This document shows, piece by piece, positions 37,478 to 51,400 of a stretch of DNA of 64,000 bases. The DNA is from Lepisosteus oculatus. Its lineage: Eukaryota > Chordata > Actinopteri > Semionotiformes > Lepisosteidae. The stretch is taken from the NCBI RefSeq assembly GCF_040954835.1, contig NC_090700.1:16225501-16289500 (forward strand), written 5' to 3'. The position numbers and the translations under genes were made by a program. How positions within the stretch are numbered: position 1 is the first letter of the stretch; every line of letters starts with the position of its first letter. The notes under the pieces are model-generated. The model made no database searches. It saw only the letters and a program-made list of their open reading frames with translations, and was not told the origin of the DNA.

Positions 37478-40400
37478 GTACAAGAAACAGTTTATCATAT
37501 TAAAGTTTCTGAGCATCTTGTTTTTTGTGTCTTAATGAATGCTGAAATAAAACAGTTCAGTTTTTCATTATAATATTTTTCACACATCTTTAGATTCTGG
37601 GGCCAACGCCAATATTTTAAATTATAGAATTGGAACTTAACTGGTGGAGCATTTAATGTAAAATTTGGGGAAAGCAGATGGTTGGCTGTGAAACATTTTG
37701 TAACGCAACACTAAACTTTTTCATGATAAAATTAACACAAAACAACAAAATTATCTTGCATAATCAATAATGTGCAGAATACTGACAGAAATAATGTACA
37801 GCAGAGCTCCACATAAAGCAGAACTGTGCCTTTTCGGTGTGAATCCCCTTTTCTGTGTTTGGGTTTCAGATTGCCATATCAAACTCTCACAGAGAAAGTG
37901 TACAGTATATACTGTATATACAGTATATTATATTCTGTATATTACCCCAGGAACTTTAACATCTCTATCATTTCTACATGAATGACACCCTATAAAGCAT
38001 GATTTGTTCGGTTCAATATAACTGGGAAAACAGCACAACATACACATTTAATAGATAAACCATTTAATATCATTTCTGTGTTTAAAACATAAATATTTTT
38101 ATTTTTCCATAACATGGTTCTCTTAGTAAAAGGAGTAAATTACTGTATTCAGTGTTACAGTGACAATAGGCTACTAAAACAACAGACCAGTGCTGGCCTC
38201 TATAGCTATACCATCTGGATTCTACAGCTACGCTATGGCTGTGGGTGTAATACATTGAAACTCTAATGTATACATTCATTCAGTCATAGGAGAAAGAGGG
38301 TGACCATATGACTCCATGATTTAAAAGGGAAAGTTTTGTTTTTCCAGGATTCAAAATACTGTGATTATTGTACGTTCAAAGGATGATGTAATACAAGTCT
38401 TTACTAAACAGATATTATGCTACTGGATTGAAAACAATAGTGGCAAAAACTTAAATCTAACCTTCAAGTGAAATTCAAGTTTTTTTTCCCCGCCATGAAC
38501 TCTATCAGTTTTGCCTCTGAGCAATATTTACAGAATGGATATATTGCCAAAACAAATTATCTGGGGCTGTAAGTGCAAATTAGACTAAAGTGCCCAATAT
38601 CATATCAAGACTCTTTCACAAAGAATACAATCAGAAAAGTAGTTCCTATCAGTTTAGGAAGCCCCATTATTGAAACTTCACAGTTTTGCCTGTGTTCTTT
38701 ACCAGAAACTGTTTGTCTTGCTGATGCAGTACCTAGGGTAATAACATGCCCAGTTTGTGTGATCTAGAGTTTATTTACAGTAGCAGACTCTGCTTGCTGT
38801 GGTTAAGTTATACCTATCCAGAGAGAAAAAAAGAGCTAGATAAGAAAGCAAGGATGTGAACTCATTCTTTTCAGATTTTAGAACATTTGTTAACTGGAGA
38901 GCCTTGGCATCAGTACTGACAGCATGGATGTTAAATTACTTCATTTTCACTTGGACACTGAGCAGGCAGCCTGTAAAGCCTTGAATAGATAACTCAGCCC
39001 CCTGGGGCTCATTGTATGTTTCGGCATCATCCTCAGATTGGGTTTTCTAGGCAAATGAAAAATCCGGCATAAAAGCCACTTTCAGACTTTCAAAAAGGTC
39101 TCATTTATTTCAGATAGGGAGGTCAACGGGCTCCATGGTCACAGGGGACAGATACATTAAAACCTATTATATTAAAGCTTTGATAGATGTAATTGTTAAC
39201 TTTGAATTTGATATCTTGTTTTTCTTGCATTAAAAACTGTATTCTGCTGTTGGTGAGTTTCTCCACGGTTTAAAGCCGCAGTTTACTTTGTTTCTACGAC
39301 CGATTCCAAACGTTAAAAGGAATCCATGCCCTGACTCATGATTGCAATGATGTTCATCATATCATTAGCACAGTGTAGCAAGCTAAGCGCATTATCTGAG
39401 CACGGCTGTGGTTTAGGAAAATAATATTTTCTGATGTTATTCATTTCCGGTAACTGTAGCAAAGACAAAAGTTTAAAATCCTGTTCTCTCGAAGAGTATT
39501 ATGGGGCCAAGTGACACCCTACTGCCAAACTGAATTCAGTTTAAGAATGGCTAGTTCAAATCAAAGCATTTTATGCAGTGCTGTCTAACACCAGAGATTT
39601 TTAGCTTCAGTACATTTTTAGAACAACTTCAAGGGATTAGAATTACCAACCCATAAGTTTCTTACAGTACATGTCCAGGTTTTCTGAACTAAAGTTCTTT
39701 TTTAGAATTTGGGTTGGATGTCTGCTACGCACTAGCTGTAGAATACCCACACACTACAGGAATGGGTTTGTTGTGGCATGACTAACTGAGGATACAAAAC
39801 CGTGCTTAAACTTGAGCACACAAAATGGATTCCTATGAATTGGGCAGGAAAATTGTCAAAAAAGGCTGAAGTACATACAAGTACAAAAATTATGATCCAA
39901 GCCACATTTAACATTTACATCTTTTTCACATAACTTCAACCATCTTTCAAATTTTAACAGCACCACAAAATGACTTCATTAGTCTCAACAAAGAGTGAAT
40001 TTGGTTGAGCCTCATGTCTACTGAAGAAAAGGCAAACATTTTATCTACTCTTCATTAAAGGTACTAGTTCATTTTTAAAATAAGGCCAACTAACTTCAGA
40101 AGAAGTTAGAAGTAAGGAAGATTAAATAATTTTCTATCCCGCTGAACAGATGAAGACAATAACATTTTACCAAACCTTACATTATTACTGGGATGAAGCT
40201 TATAATATGCCAGTACGCCAGATCCAACAAATCCACCCTTAAAATTGTTTTAGGCATCTCAGTGAAATGTTAAAGTGCCACTATTTAAAGATTTTCAATT
40301 ATGTAGCACTATGAAAATGCCTTATGATTATTGAGACTTCAGGTTAAATTATCCATTTACATTATTAAAAGGATTTTAATTATAACATTTGAATTAACAT

Positions 40401-43400
40401 TTAGTGTTGACTTCCGTTCTGCCAGAGGGTAGAAGAGAAAGTGCCAGCCTTTCACTCACAGCTTCAAATCTTAAGCAAGGATCGCCTCACATTAATTCTT
40501 CTGTAGACATGAATACATTATAGAAAACAGTAAAGAACCCTTCGACCAATCAATTCTTTACTTTACAGAGCTTTACAATGCGTCTTACAAAGATACTGCT
40601 CAATGCAAGCCCTTCTGAAAAGTAAAAATATTTTGATTCTTTTCAAACTGATAATATACTGTACCAGCAAAGTTTTGTAAAGACCTGCCAGCAAACACTT
40701 ACAGTACATACTGTACAAGTATGACATTATTTTAAGAGAAGCAAACCTTAAGAGTCATTCCAATGTTTTCTGCATGTACTCTTTCAGAAACATCTTTTTA
40801 ACAGTTTACGCATGATGTTGTTTAAGATCAAACTCGCATGTGGTACATCAAAGAAACAAATATGCTTGTGTAAAAACTTGAAATAAATCACAATCATCCC
40901 CTTGATAAGATAATGCTTAATCAGTTTATTAATGCTTTATCAACCCTGCAGCATTCAGTAATGCAATTTGTTGAATTGGTTCAGCTTTACTTTTTTGGTT
41001 TAGATAAACATTTTGCTGCTTTAAAGGTGTAGTGTCCAACGACCATGACAAATAATCCTGATAGTTCAGCAGAATTTACAATGAATTATTACCATGAAAT
41101 TAAATGGTACATGAAACAAGAAAACTAGCAAGGCCTGGTAACAGACTACTTTTGTCTTATCAAAGCATGTAAAAACCTGCTGCATTTGTATAACAATCCA
41201 CTGCTCCATTCTTTTTTTCTCCTCAACTTGTTTTTAAAATTTGTGCTTCACCTTAATTAACATTTACTAGTGTTCCAAAACGAGGAGCTTCAGGTTCTTC
41301 TGTTTCAGATTTTCAGTTCATTGTGTTACTTAATGGCTCCTGTCAAACAGTTTCTGTGGCAAACCAGGACACTCATGGCTCTGTTCCTCCTGACTTAAGC
41401 TTCTTCAAATATCAACCCTCAGTAAAGTGAACCTTTTCTATTAAGACCAGTATTGACTTACCATTTGGGGGCACTTCTTTATTCTATACAAAGCATCAGA
41501 AGAAACCATTCTTTGCATGTGTATTTCTAGAAAAAAAATACATATTTACATATTAAATGGATGTTTGTGATGTCATTTTGAATGATTGATCATCCATGAT
41601 TGACAGTGTTTCAGCAACAGTTGCATGAGCATTAAATTACCTCATTAGTGAGAGTGGAGTGGGCACAGGTACAGTAATAAGGTGAATTAACCTTTTGAAT
41701 GTCAAGACTGTTGAAAATCAAGGGAAATAATTGAACAGAACAGGACAGAACAAACAAGCTCCCTCTTATGAATAGAATAAAGACTGTATGCCATCGATAC
41801 AGTATGTTAGGAGCTGCATTAAGTTACGCCAGACATACTTTCCAGCAGTGGAGCCAAGGATTAAGTGACAAATATAGGTTTTGTCCTATAGGTTTTAACC
41901 AGATGAAGGTAAGAAAGTGTGGTGCAGAAAGGCAGAATGACGCAGTAGTTGCTGTTTACAACAGATCATCTGATAGGGAGTGTCTAGCTGTTTAAGTAAA
42001 TTACTTGTAGTGATTCATGGCAACCACAAAACAGCATCTGGAACATGGCACAAAGCATACATCGCAGATGTAAAGCTTGTATTATTTCCAGCAGTGACCA
42101 CACACACACCACAAGCTTGTGACTTAAACAGTAGACGTCCTGTTGTTGGAATGGAACACCAGTCAACTACTGTACCTTCAAAAGAAGATTGTCATTTTCC
42201 TGATAGGTCAGTGATTTTGTCACTTTTAAAAGTTTTTTTTTTATGGCCAGTACATTATGTGGTTTACGGATGCTGAAATAAAGACTCCTGGCTAAATGTA
42301 TTTATTAAGCTGAGATCAATAATCCGCTGTTACAAAGATTTTCCAAAGCAAATCGCCCCACATTTATTTTACAATTTGCCACCTCATTTTGAACTGTTGG
42401 AGGTTGAACATTATTCGGATTTTTATTGAATATGTAACGTAATTGTTGAAATACCACTCTGACCACCGCAATACTCGATTTTCTTCTTTACACCGGCGAT
42501 GTGAAGTGTCTATTCAATAGCCAGAAAATCCAAAGTGCCCTAAAAAAAGAGGACTGAAAGAAGTGACTTTTTCCCAATTCAATGTCTGCTAACTTTTTCA
42601 AATAGGTAAAATTCTACCATTCAAATAAACAATTACATCGAGTTTAATGTAGACAATGTCTCTTTCTTGATAACTTGTTACAAAATTCTGCTCGAAGTCT
42701 TGTTTCATGCACTGGTAGAAGTTAATGACCATAACACTGTACATGATTGGGGTTAGAAAATATGACCATACCTTGAATTGAATGCACAGTATATAAGTAG
42801 TTCAGAAAAAAAACAACAACAAAAATGAAATACTAAAGAAAAGTGACAAGAGTGTTAAGATACTTTTATGACCTGCTCTGGGGATGTTATTATACAATTC
42901 ACTGTCAATTTAAATGACAGCTCTGACTAATATGTTGTTTTCAATATATTTTTGATAGATTTTATTTATCTTGTTTTTTACCAGCATAGAAAATACTCAT
43001 GACATACCAAATTGTGCGTTTCATATTAACTTCCTAGTACAGGTCTCTTTCATATTAGCAAAATATAACCAAAGATAGCTTTAGTCAAGGCATAACCCAA
43101 AGGTAAACCACATCAGGCTCTGCTTACTGTATGTACTGTATACACCCCTTACCCTGTGAGAAAAGTGTTTATCTCATGTAGGGAAGCCCACAAGAGAATA
43201 CAGCACAAATACTACAAACCTGCTGAAATTAACCTCATCAATAATGATTCTATGATATGGGATGTCTAGATTTTCAATCAATATGATACTTTTAAAGTTG
43301 GGTTAGTATTTACAATGTGTTTTATATCAACTGTGCAAGTGGTTTGATTGCTAATATTTCTCATTGTTACTGGACCTTGTACAGCCCTGGCAGTATCCAA

Positions 43401-45448
43401 ACCAATTTAGGCCAAGTGTTTCTTAGTTACAAAAACTGATGTTTTAAAATGTTTAAAACCCAGAAACAGGCAGATTTTTACAGATTTCTTTTGACAGAAA
43501 ATTAAATGAAGGCTTCTATAAGGAAATGGATTCCACTACCACACTCATGAGTCAGATACAGTAAATACTATACATGAAGTGAAGGATGGCTAGACTTGCA
43601 ACTGGCTAGAGGAAGAAAAATGATTATCCTCAATCTCTTTGCAGCAATTCAAAAAATACCTACACTTTTCAGCGACAAGAACAAGCCCTAACTTCAGGGA
43701 GCCGATGTTCACTAATGTGCTGTGCTAATTCATGAAAAAAACAGATCTATTTACAGAAGGAACGGTACCTATTCCTACAAGCTTTTAGCAGCTTTTTGAT
43801 TTAATGGAATGCAAGCCTTTGAGGAATGAGATTCAATATGAATTTTACTTGGCAGTGAGCCAAATAAAAAAGTCCTCCATACCTGTAGTTTTCTAACACA
43901 AGTCTACTTTTTTGTCACTTATTGTACTTCAGATTCATCTTAAACTGTTTTTAATTCCACAAAACAATCTGGATTCTTAAATGCCATTGCAGAGATCTCA
44001 CCTCCAATATGTATACATTTGAACACTTTCCACTTTGTTTCACTTGTAATTGAATAACGTTGAGGCAGCTTTGTTTTCTATAGACATGTATTTCAAGGAA
44101 TTGTTCAGGAATTAATACAACCAGATACCACATACTGTACACAGGGCTTAGATGACCAGTGGAACCATATCACAAGAAACTGGAAGAATCCATCAAATAC
44201 CAGCTACTCAATGTTTTCTTTCTCTTTAAAAATGTTGAGAATACTTCAAAAGAACGTTTTGAACATGGTATTTCTTTGGTCAAGTGTAAGAGATTTGAAA
44301 TCTAGGATTTGAAGCATTAACACTGAGTAATTTTGTTCCAGTATTGGTTCCTGTTATTGTTTGCCATGGAAACTGACTTTACAGAACTGAATTGGAGCTA
44401 ATAATGAGCAGATGATGTTAATAACGTCCGATAAAGTTGATGTTTGGCAAATCAAACATTTAAAAATTAGAAAAATAACCTTCAAAAGATAAAACCATGT
44501 AGAAAAAAGAAAATAAATTAAGACAAAACTAAATCCATTCTGTTTTTTTCTTTTTTTTTCAGATTTTTTTTTATAAAAATGCTGAATTGTGCTGTCAACT
44601 TTTTGCAATAAATACTACAGAGATCTCAAAAGTTCAAGGCTGGGGAAGTCCAGAACTCAACTTTGCCATCCGCAGCCTTCCACACAAAATACTAGCCTGA
44701 TTTTGATTTATTGAAGGTTTTAGGAGAATTTGAAACTGTAGATGAAGAATTAGTGATTGATTTCATATACAGCATATACTATATATAAATATAGAATAAA
44801 TATACAACAAACGTAAATGCACAGATGGTACTTGAGAATTAAGTGAACAGATGGATGTGATTTATTTCTTAAAAAATTTAATTACTTTCTCAATGAAATG
44901 AATGTAAAGAGTAACGTTGCTGCCTCCTTATTCTACTCATATCTTGAGTAGAGGACGACCATCTTTTTTATGTGTTTTTTTTAAAACTGGATAAGCTACT
45001 GATAAATTAGCACTGCTCTCTCCATGGCTGCTCTGATAAGCTACAAATGTCATGCATTTGGAAACGCTACTACTCCTCAACTCTCCAGCTTGTTTCTTTT
45101 GCTACAGAAATGTTTTAACTTGTTTCTTTATCCACATGCCAATGTATGTGGTTAGCTTTTTTATATCTACAGACATGTTTTACTTTTATCCTTCAATTCA
45201 CCTGATATAAGAATTGTATTTTTCTTAAATAAAATAGAATTACGAGTCCGTTAGCTCTTGTGGTTGAAGTTTCTCACACTGTTAGCAGAAACCCACATAA
45301 AGCAGATGTTTTTTTCTTCTTGTCAGGTGAGAGCTTAGGTTTTATGATTTCCAGATTTGCTAATGTGCAAAGTAACATAAAAAATGCACCATTTTACATG
45401 TCTCTGGTCAGTGCTTGTTTGGCAAATCTCAGGAAAATTTTGCTGGCT
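37478..45448. other. Region between C4 end and TRIM3 stop
   Basis: About 8 kb, AT-rich, with no coding exon I can support on either strand. The TRIM3 3'UTR must begin at 45448 and run leftwards; its polyadenylation site was not fixed (several TTTATT on the + strand, for example near 44870 and 42299, are possible). A cluster of overlapping TACTGTA/TACAGTA palindromes lies at 37900-37945. Open frames such as 41768-41995 show no family features. Confidence 0.45.
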
Positions 45449-48400
45449 TTACTGCAGATAACGGTAGACTTTGAAGCAGTGGTTCCCCGAGTCTGCAACC
45501 ACAACGTGTCCATCAGAGGTCAGTGCCAGGCCTTGGGGTCCATAGAGGGGGTCTGCTGTGGTGTTAATGTAGGACAGGAATGATCCTGAGCTGTCAAATA
45601 CCTGAAAGGCATCAAACTTGAACAGTGAGCACATTCTTATTTAGGTAACAGGTTACTACTCTTAGAATGGTCTACAGCTTGGAGCTGCTGAAGGTGGGTT
45701 GTTTATTAAGTACAGTAGAAATAAGATGCTTTTGGTAGAAAAAAAAAGGCTAATATTCAAGACATTTTTGTGGAAACTTCAGATTAATGCAGGCATGCAG
45801 TACAGGTAATACTTCGAAATGCAAAAAAACATTAGTACAAATAATTGTGATCAATAATAAATAATCTAATTTTATATGGATTATTGACCTCGAGACCCCT
45901 TTATATACAAGGGCATTTACTGGAAAGTCTGAACTCGCATTTGAAATCAACCCTCCTGCTATCAATTATATTTAAGCCTAATACTTTAAAACATCTGATA
46001 ACACGGTGGAGCAGTGGTTAGCATTGCACAGCCTTGGGGCCCTGAGTTCAATACCAGAACTGCAGTGCTATCTGTGTGGAGTTTGAATGTTCTCCCTATG
46101 TTTGTGTGGGTTTCCTCCAGGTGCTCCAGTTTTCTTGGACAATTCAAATACAGACTGGTATGCTAACTGGCTTCTGGAAAAATTGGACCTGGCGTGAGTG
46201 CGTGTGTGTTTGTGTCTGTGTGTGCCCTGTGATGAATTGGCATCCCATCCAGGGTGTATCCTGCCTTGGGGGCCTTGTTTGCCAGGATAGTCTCCAGCTG
46301 CACCATGGCCTTTTACTGGAAGGAGCAGTTAGGAAATGGACAGATGGATAATAATCATTGTCATATCAACACTTCATCACAGAATCCTTCAGCCAGGTGA
46401 TAAAAAAGGAACATATCAACTAAACCACAGAAGAAGAAAGTTATGGACCGATGAGAAAATGTGAATTTATTGAGTCAAAACGTAGTTTGTATATTCATAA
46501 CAGTTGGTATACTGAATATTTGTTAAAAGAACATTGTCTCTACTGTGTAGCATTCTGGAGGATATATAGTGGAAACTAATTAGCCTAAAGAATTAGAATT
46601 AACTTCAGAATTATACAGGTAACTGAGTTTTATCCATCCTGGCCACCATAGTGATTGACAAAAGATTATTATTAAAGCAAATGCTTCTGGTCTAAACAAA
46701 GCTTATTCTATCCAACAGGCCATTCTGAATTGAGCCATAAAACCAATATTCTTCAAGCAGGTCAATAAAGCAACGAATCTATCTGAAGCTCACCTGTATT
46801 CGGCTGTTTCCCCAGTCTGCCACGATGATGTTACCATTTGCATCAACGGCCACCCCTGTTGGAGCATTGAACTGACCATTTCCTTCTCCATGAGAGCCAA
46901 ATTTGAAAAGGAACTCTCCATCAGCACTATACACCTGAGGAAATGAAGACAAACTTGAGTTGCCAAACAAGCTGCTAAAGGGGTGGTATAAACAAAGAAT
47001 CCAGGATTCAATACTTACTGTACTGTACATTCTACAACCTGTGCTTGACTTTGATTTATAAATAATGAGTAATTTCATTATTTATTCAATACAATATCAT
47101 AAGACACAATGTAACAGGATAAGATTATATACATGGCCATATACAACTTCTTGCATTAGGATTTGTCTTTTCACATACCCCAGCTTGCTCTCCATAGAGA
47201 AGCTTGGGGTCAGAGCACAGGGTCAGCCATTTATACAGTGCCCCTGTAGCAGCTGGCAGAGTAGGATTCCTCTGCCAGCTGTGGGATTTTATCCGGCAAC
47301 TTTCCAGCTACGCAGATCCTTAGCCACAGTGCTACCGCTCCGCCCCAAAGGTCAGTGAAAGTTTATGACAAAATCTGCAAGTGGAAAAATATCCAACTTA
47401 CCTTGACAGAGTGATTATGAAAGTCTGTCACCACAATTTCATTCTTGTTATTTACTGCAACGAAGTGAGGGCCTTAAGACACAAGAGGAAAAAGGATGGC
47501 AGGAGAGAGGAGAGAGAATCCATGATCATGACATGTGAAACAAAAGGTACTGAATTCTCAGTTTCGTTGCCCACTGGAGCGATTGTAGATAACCCGCAGC
47601 TGGGTTTCAGGCAAATATCTTCACAAAAAAGTAAAAAAATGTCAGGTTGAAACACTCTTCCAGGAAGAAATTTCATGATTCATTATTTCAAGCATATTAT
47701 CCACAAATCACCTTTTGGTTAAATATCTTAACAGAAAATAATTTAAAACCTTCTCTTAAATTAAATAATATAGAAATAAGGTGATCTGCAGATCTTCCTC
47801 TTAAATACTCCAGTGAGAAATAAAAATGTGACTGACAGTGTTAGCCAAGAACTCAAACGTCAAATTGTTTTTCAGCTGCAAGTAGCATTTTTTTGTTAGG
47901 TTTTTACAAGTCTAGGACTTTCACTGGTAAAGAATGACCTATTCACTTCAGTAGACTTAAGTAATTAAAATCTTAATAGTTGGTGATAGTAGATATATCT
48001 ATATGTTTAACTGGCAAATAAATTATTGTGGGCGAGGCATTAAAGGTACCTAAGAACATCTTAGCATTGGATCAACAGAAAATGATTATGCAGATTGTGT
48101 CTTCCAAAAATGAGTTAGAATACTGAATACTGAGACAGCTGACTCACAGAAGAACAAAAGCTGTAAAAATATATTGGCTAATATCCTCTTTCTGGGTGAG
48201 AAATGGATGAAACAAATTCAACTTGCCGATAAGGAAACAAATCTTCCACCCAACCATGTTTTCCCAAAACTGATGCAATACTAAAAGTAATTAAGAAAGT
48301 TAAAGGCCTTATAACTAAAATTGTTTTGCCATTGAATGTGTAACTGCATTAGAATATTTTCTATAAGCTTCTATTCGATTTTTAACTGTACCTAATAAAC

Positions 48401-51400
48401 CAACCCCCGACAAATTAAAACTGAAGGTAGTTCTAACATGTACTGTATACTGTACAGTATATAAAGTTAATGAAAGTGTTTATAAGACTTGTAAAAACTG
48501 AAAGCACAGCCTTGGGAATTAAAGCACACAATACTTACTGAACACGGGGCCAGATTTACTAAGCTTTTGCTCCAGTGCAAAGTTTGCACCACTTTTTTCT
48601 AAAAGGAATAAAAAAAAAGTAAGGTCAGAAATGAAAAAAAAAATAAACTGAAAAACTCCATTCAGTGGGTCTTCCTGCACTCTCCCTTTTTAGCAGCTCC
48701 AACACTTGAAGTAGAGGAGAAAAATGAAATTGAGAAACTCATGCAAGCACAAAGTGGCACACCTTGATGACTGATGGCATCAACCAGCAACTTGTGTTCT
48801 TCTACTCGACAGACACGTTACTGCATCAAACAGTATAACCCCTAAGGACAACCTTGGACTGGGTTAAATCACATCACTGAAATGTCATAATTCATTATTA
48901 CAGGTATATTATCCACAAAACTCCTTTTGCTAAAATATCTTAACAGAACATAATTTAAAACCTTCTCTTAAATTAAATAATATAGAAATAAGGTGATCTG
49001 CAGATCCGAGTTAGCAAAGAACTCAGACAAACTGTAGTTTTTTTTCCAGCTGCAAGTAGCATTTTTTCTTGTTTGTCCCACCTAGCAAACGTAAAGTATA
49101 TTAATTGGTCAAAACATTAGGACCCCCCCTCAATAGCAACTCCTTGGAAAGTTCAATTTCATCCCATGCTTCAAGCAGGATTGTGTTCAGCTGAGGTTGT
49201 TGAGAGGAATGGTGTGGAAAGAACACATTCCTCTGGTTCTACCAGTTTTCAACAGGATTGAGACCAGAGGATTGTTCTGGTCAGAAAAGGCGATAGAACT
49301 CTGTATTATGCTTCCAGAGCCAGTAATGCATTGTCTGCCATGTGCCTGTGGGTCAGTACTGAACTAGGGAATTCCCAATACTGTAGCCACTGGGCACTGG
49401 GAGCCCAGCACTTAGTATCAGGGTTACATCTGGGTACAAGGGTTCTGTAAAACAAGGCATTCCTGCAACACAAAGGAAGTGTCAATTTTTTAAAAAAATC
49501 TACTATGGTGGGCCAGAGGTGTTTTTGGTTTTATCATCATCTCCGGCATTAAGAATTCTTCTGGTCTCTCCCTGACTCCTATTACCATACAGAAAAGCTA
49601 ATGGCCAGCGGGCATCCTCCAGAGCCTTTCATTCTGCCCTTTCTGTATTACCCATGTTGAAAATACAGCCCAGCAAAGTGTGAGAAGCCCTCACTCTGGG
49701 TTCTCTGACATCTAATTTGTACTTTGTCTTTTAATTACATTTAGAAAACTAGACAAAAATCTAGATCTTTTCATTCATTAAAACCACTGTACAACAGCTC
49801 AGAACTGGATGTCCTGTACTATTTCAGCTGTGTGATTAGCACAGAAAGCCCTGATGCTGTATATTCCCTTTTCAAGCACTGAACTACAGTATCCTGAACA
49901 ATCAGCTTCTAGTCACCTGGATTTACCTTGCCCACCATGAGCAAAACATCTTCATGTGCAAATCTGACATCTCTTCTTTTTCAAATTCACACCAGACTGT
50001 GTCAGCACACATCAGAAGCCATAAAAGGGTGATTCCCTTCAAGTGAAGACTGGACACGGGGATACTGTAGCTCATGGCTAGACATCTGCACAGGAAATAT
50101 TGTGCTTGGTATTAGTTAGCTGAAAGCAGGCCACCCAACGCAAGGCCGTTATTTCTAACTTCAGTAAACCTGTGAAAGGGGTTATTTAGGAAGGCACACC
50201 ACAGTAGGTGATTTGATCATAGGACTGGAGGATGCTCATCGATCCCAAGACCCTGCCAAATGCATTCATATAACTAAAGAGAAAAAGGAATAGATGAAAA
50301 CAACAATGAAATAATGAAAAAAAAATGTATGCATGAAAGAATAGAAAATAAAATAGATGATATATGTTGGCTGTTTAACATGTAGTATCTTTCTAACAGT
50401 GCACTGGATCACAAGCATTTGTAAATCTGGCCCAGTTCTCTTCATGTTTCTGTGTGTGTGGGAATACCACCGAGGGAAAAAAAGTCACAATTTAATAAGA
50501 TGAAAAAAGAAAAGCTTTCTAGGCCAAAACAAAGTCCTTGAATTTGTTCCACCAAATGACTAATACAAAATGAAATTTACTGGAAAACATTCTTTGCAGA
50601 ACTAAAGAGTTTGGCTTCATCGGTAATGTGCTGTAATACAGAAGAAAAGCCATTTAATAAGAGGACTGAAATTCTATTTAAAGTACTGATGCCACAATGT
50701 AAGAAAATGTTAGAAAATCTAACTGACAAGAAAAGGAAGTCAGATTTTAAAAGATCTAATCTTTCAAAGTACGCATCTGCTATAAAAATCAGGCCAGTTC
50801 TTTGTATTTGTTTCCTCTGAGCGAAATCGTTTTTTACTAAAATGATTGTTTGAGAGATAATCTACAACTTTCCACACGCTCAGCAAAGTTTTTAAAGTAA
50901 AATAAAGCGGCAAAATAAATACTAAATTGCTTAAATAATATACTGTATTATATAACAAGCTGATGCAAAATTAGTATAGCAAATTGAATGAATTCCGTAT
51001 GAACTCGCCCCTGGCAGGAAAAGATTTCTATATGCCGAGCCCAGCTCTTCTTTATCCTTGTAGCAGAGCTCAAAAGATCAAATCTGCCTATTTTAATAGA
51101 CCTGGAAAGCCTGTTTGTATTCTTATACAGTCTTCTTCTTAACACCAAGGGTTTTACATAGTGACATAAATGCCAAAGAAAAGTCATCAGAGCTCCTTAT
51201 TTCTGCCCAGTGTACCTGCAAACTGCCTGTCTGACGTGCCCCTTGCTCCAAACTTAGTCACGAGTTTGCCATTCGACTGGAAGATGAAGACACAGCAGGC
51301 CTTGTTGTCAACAGCAATGATGTGCCCATTGCGATCTACAGCTACTCCCTTTGGCCCCATGAGGCGGCCAGCTCCGATTTTATTCTGAAAGAAAACGACA

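Noticed and set aside
41768..42276. Possible small genes between C4 and TRIM3
   Set aside because: Open frames overlap on both strands with no family features or clear splice structure.
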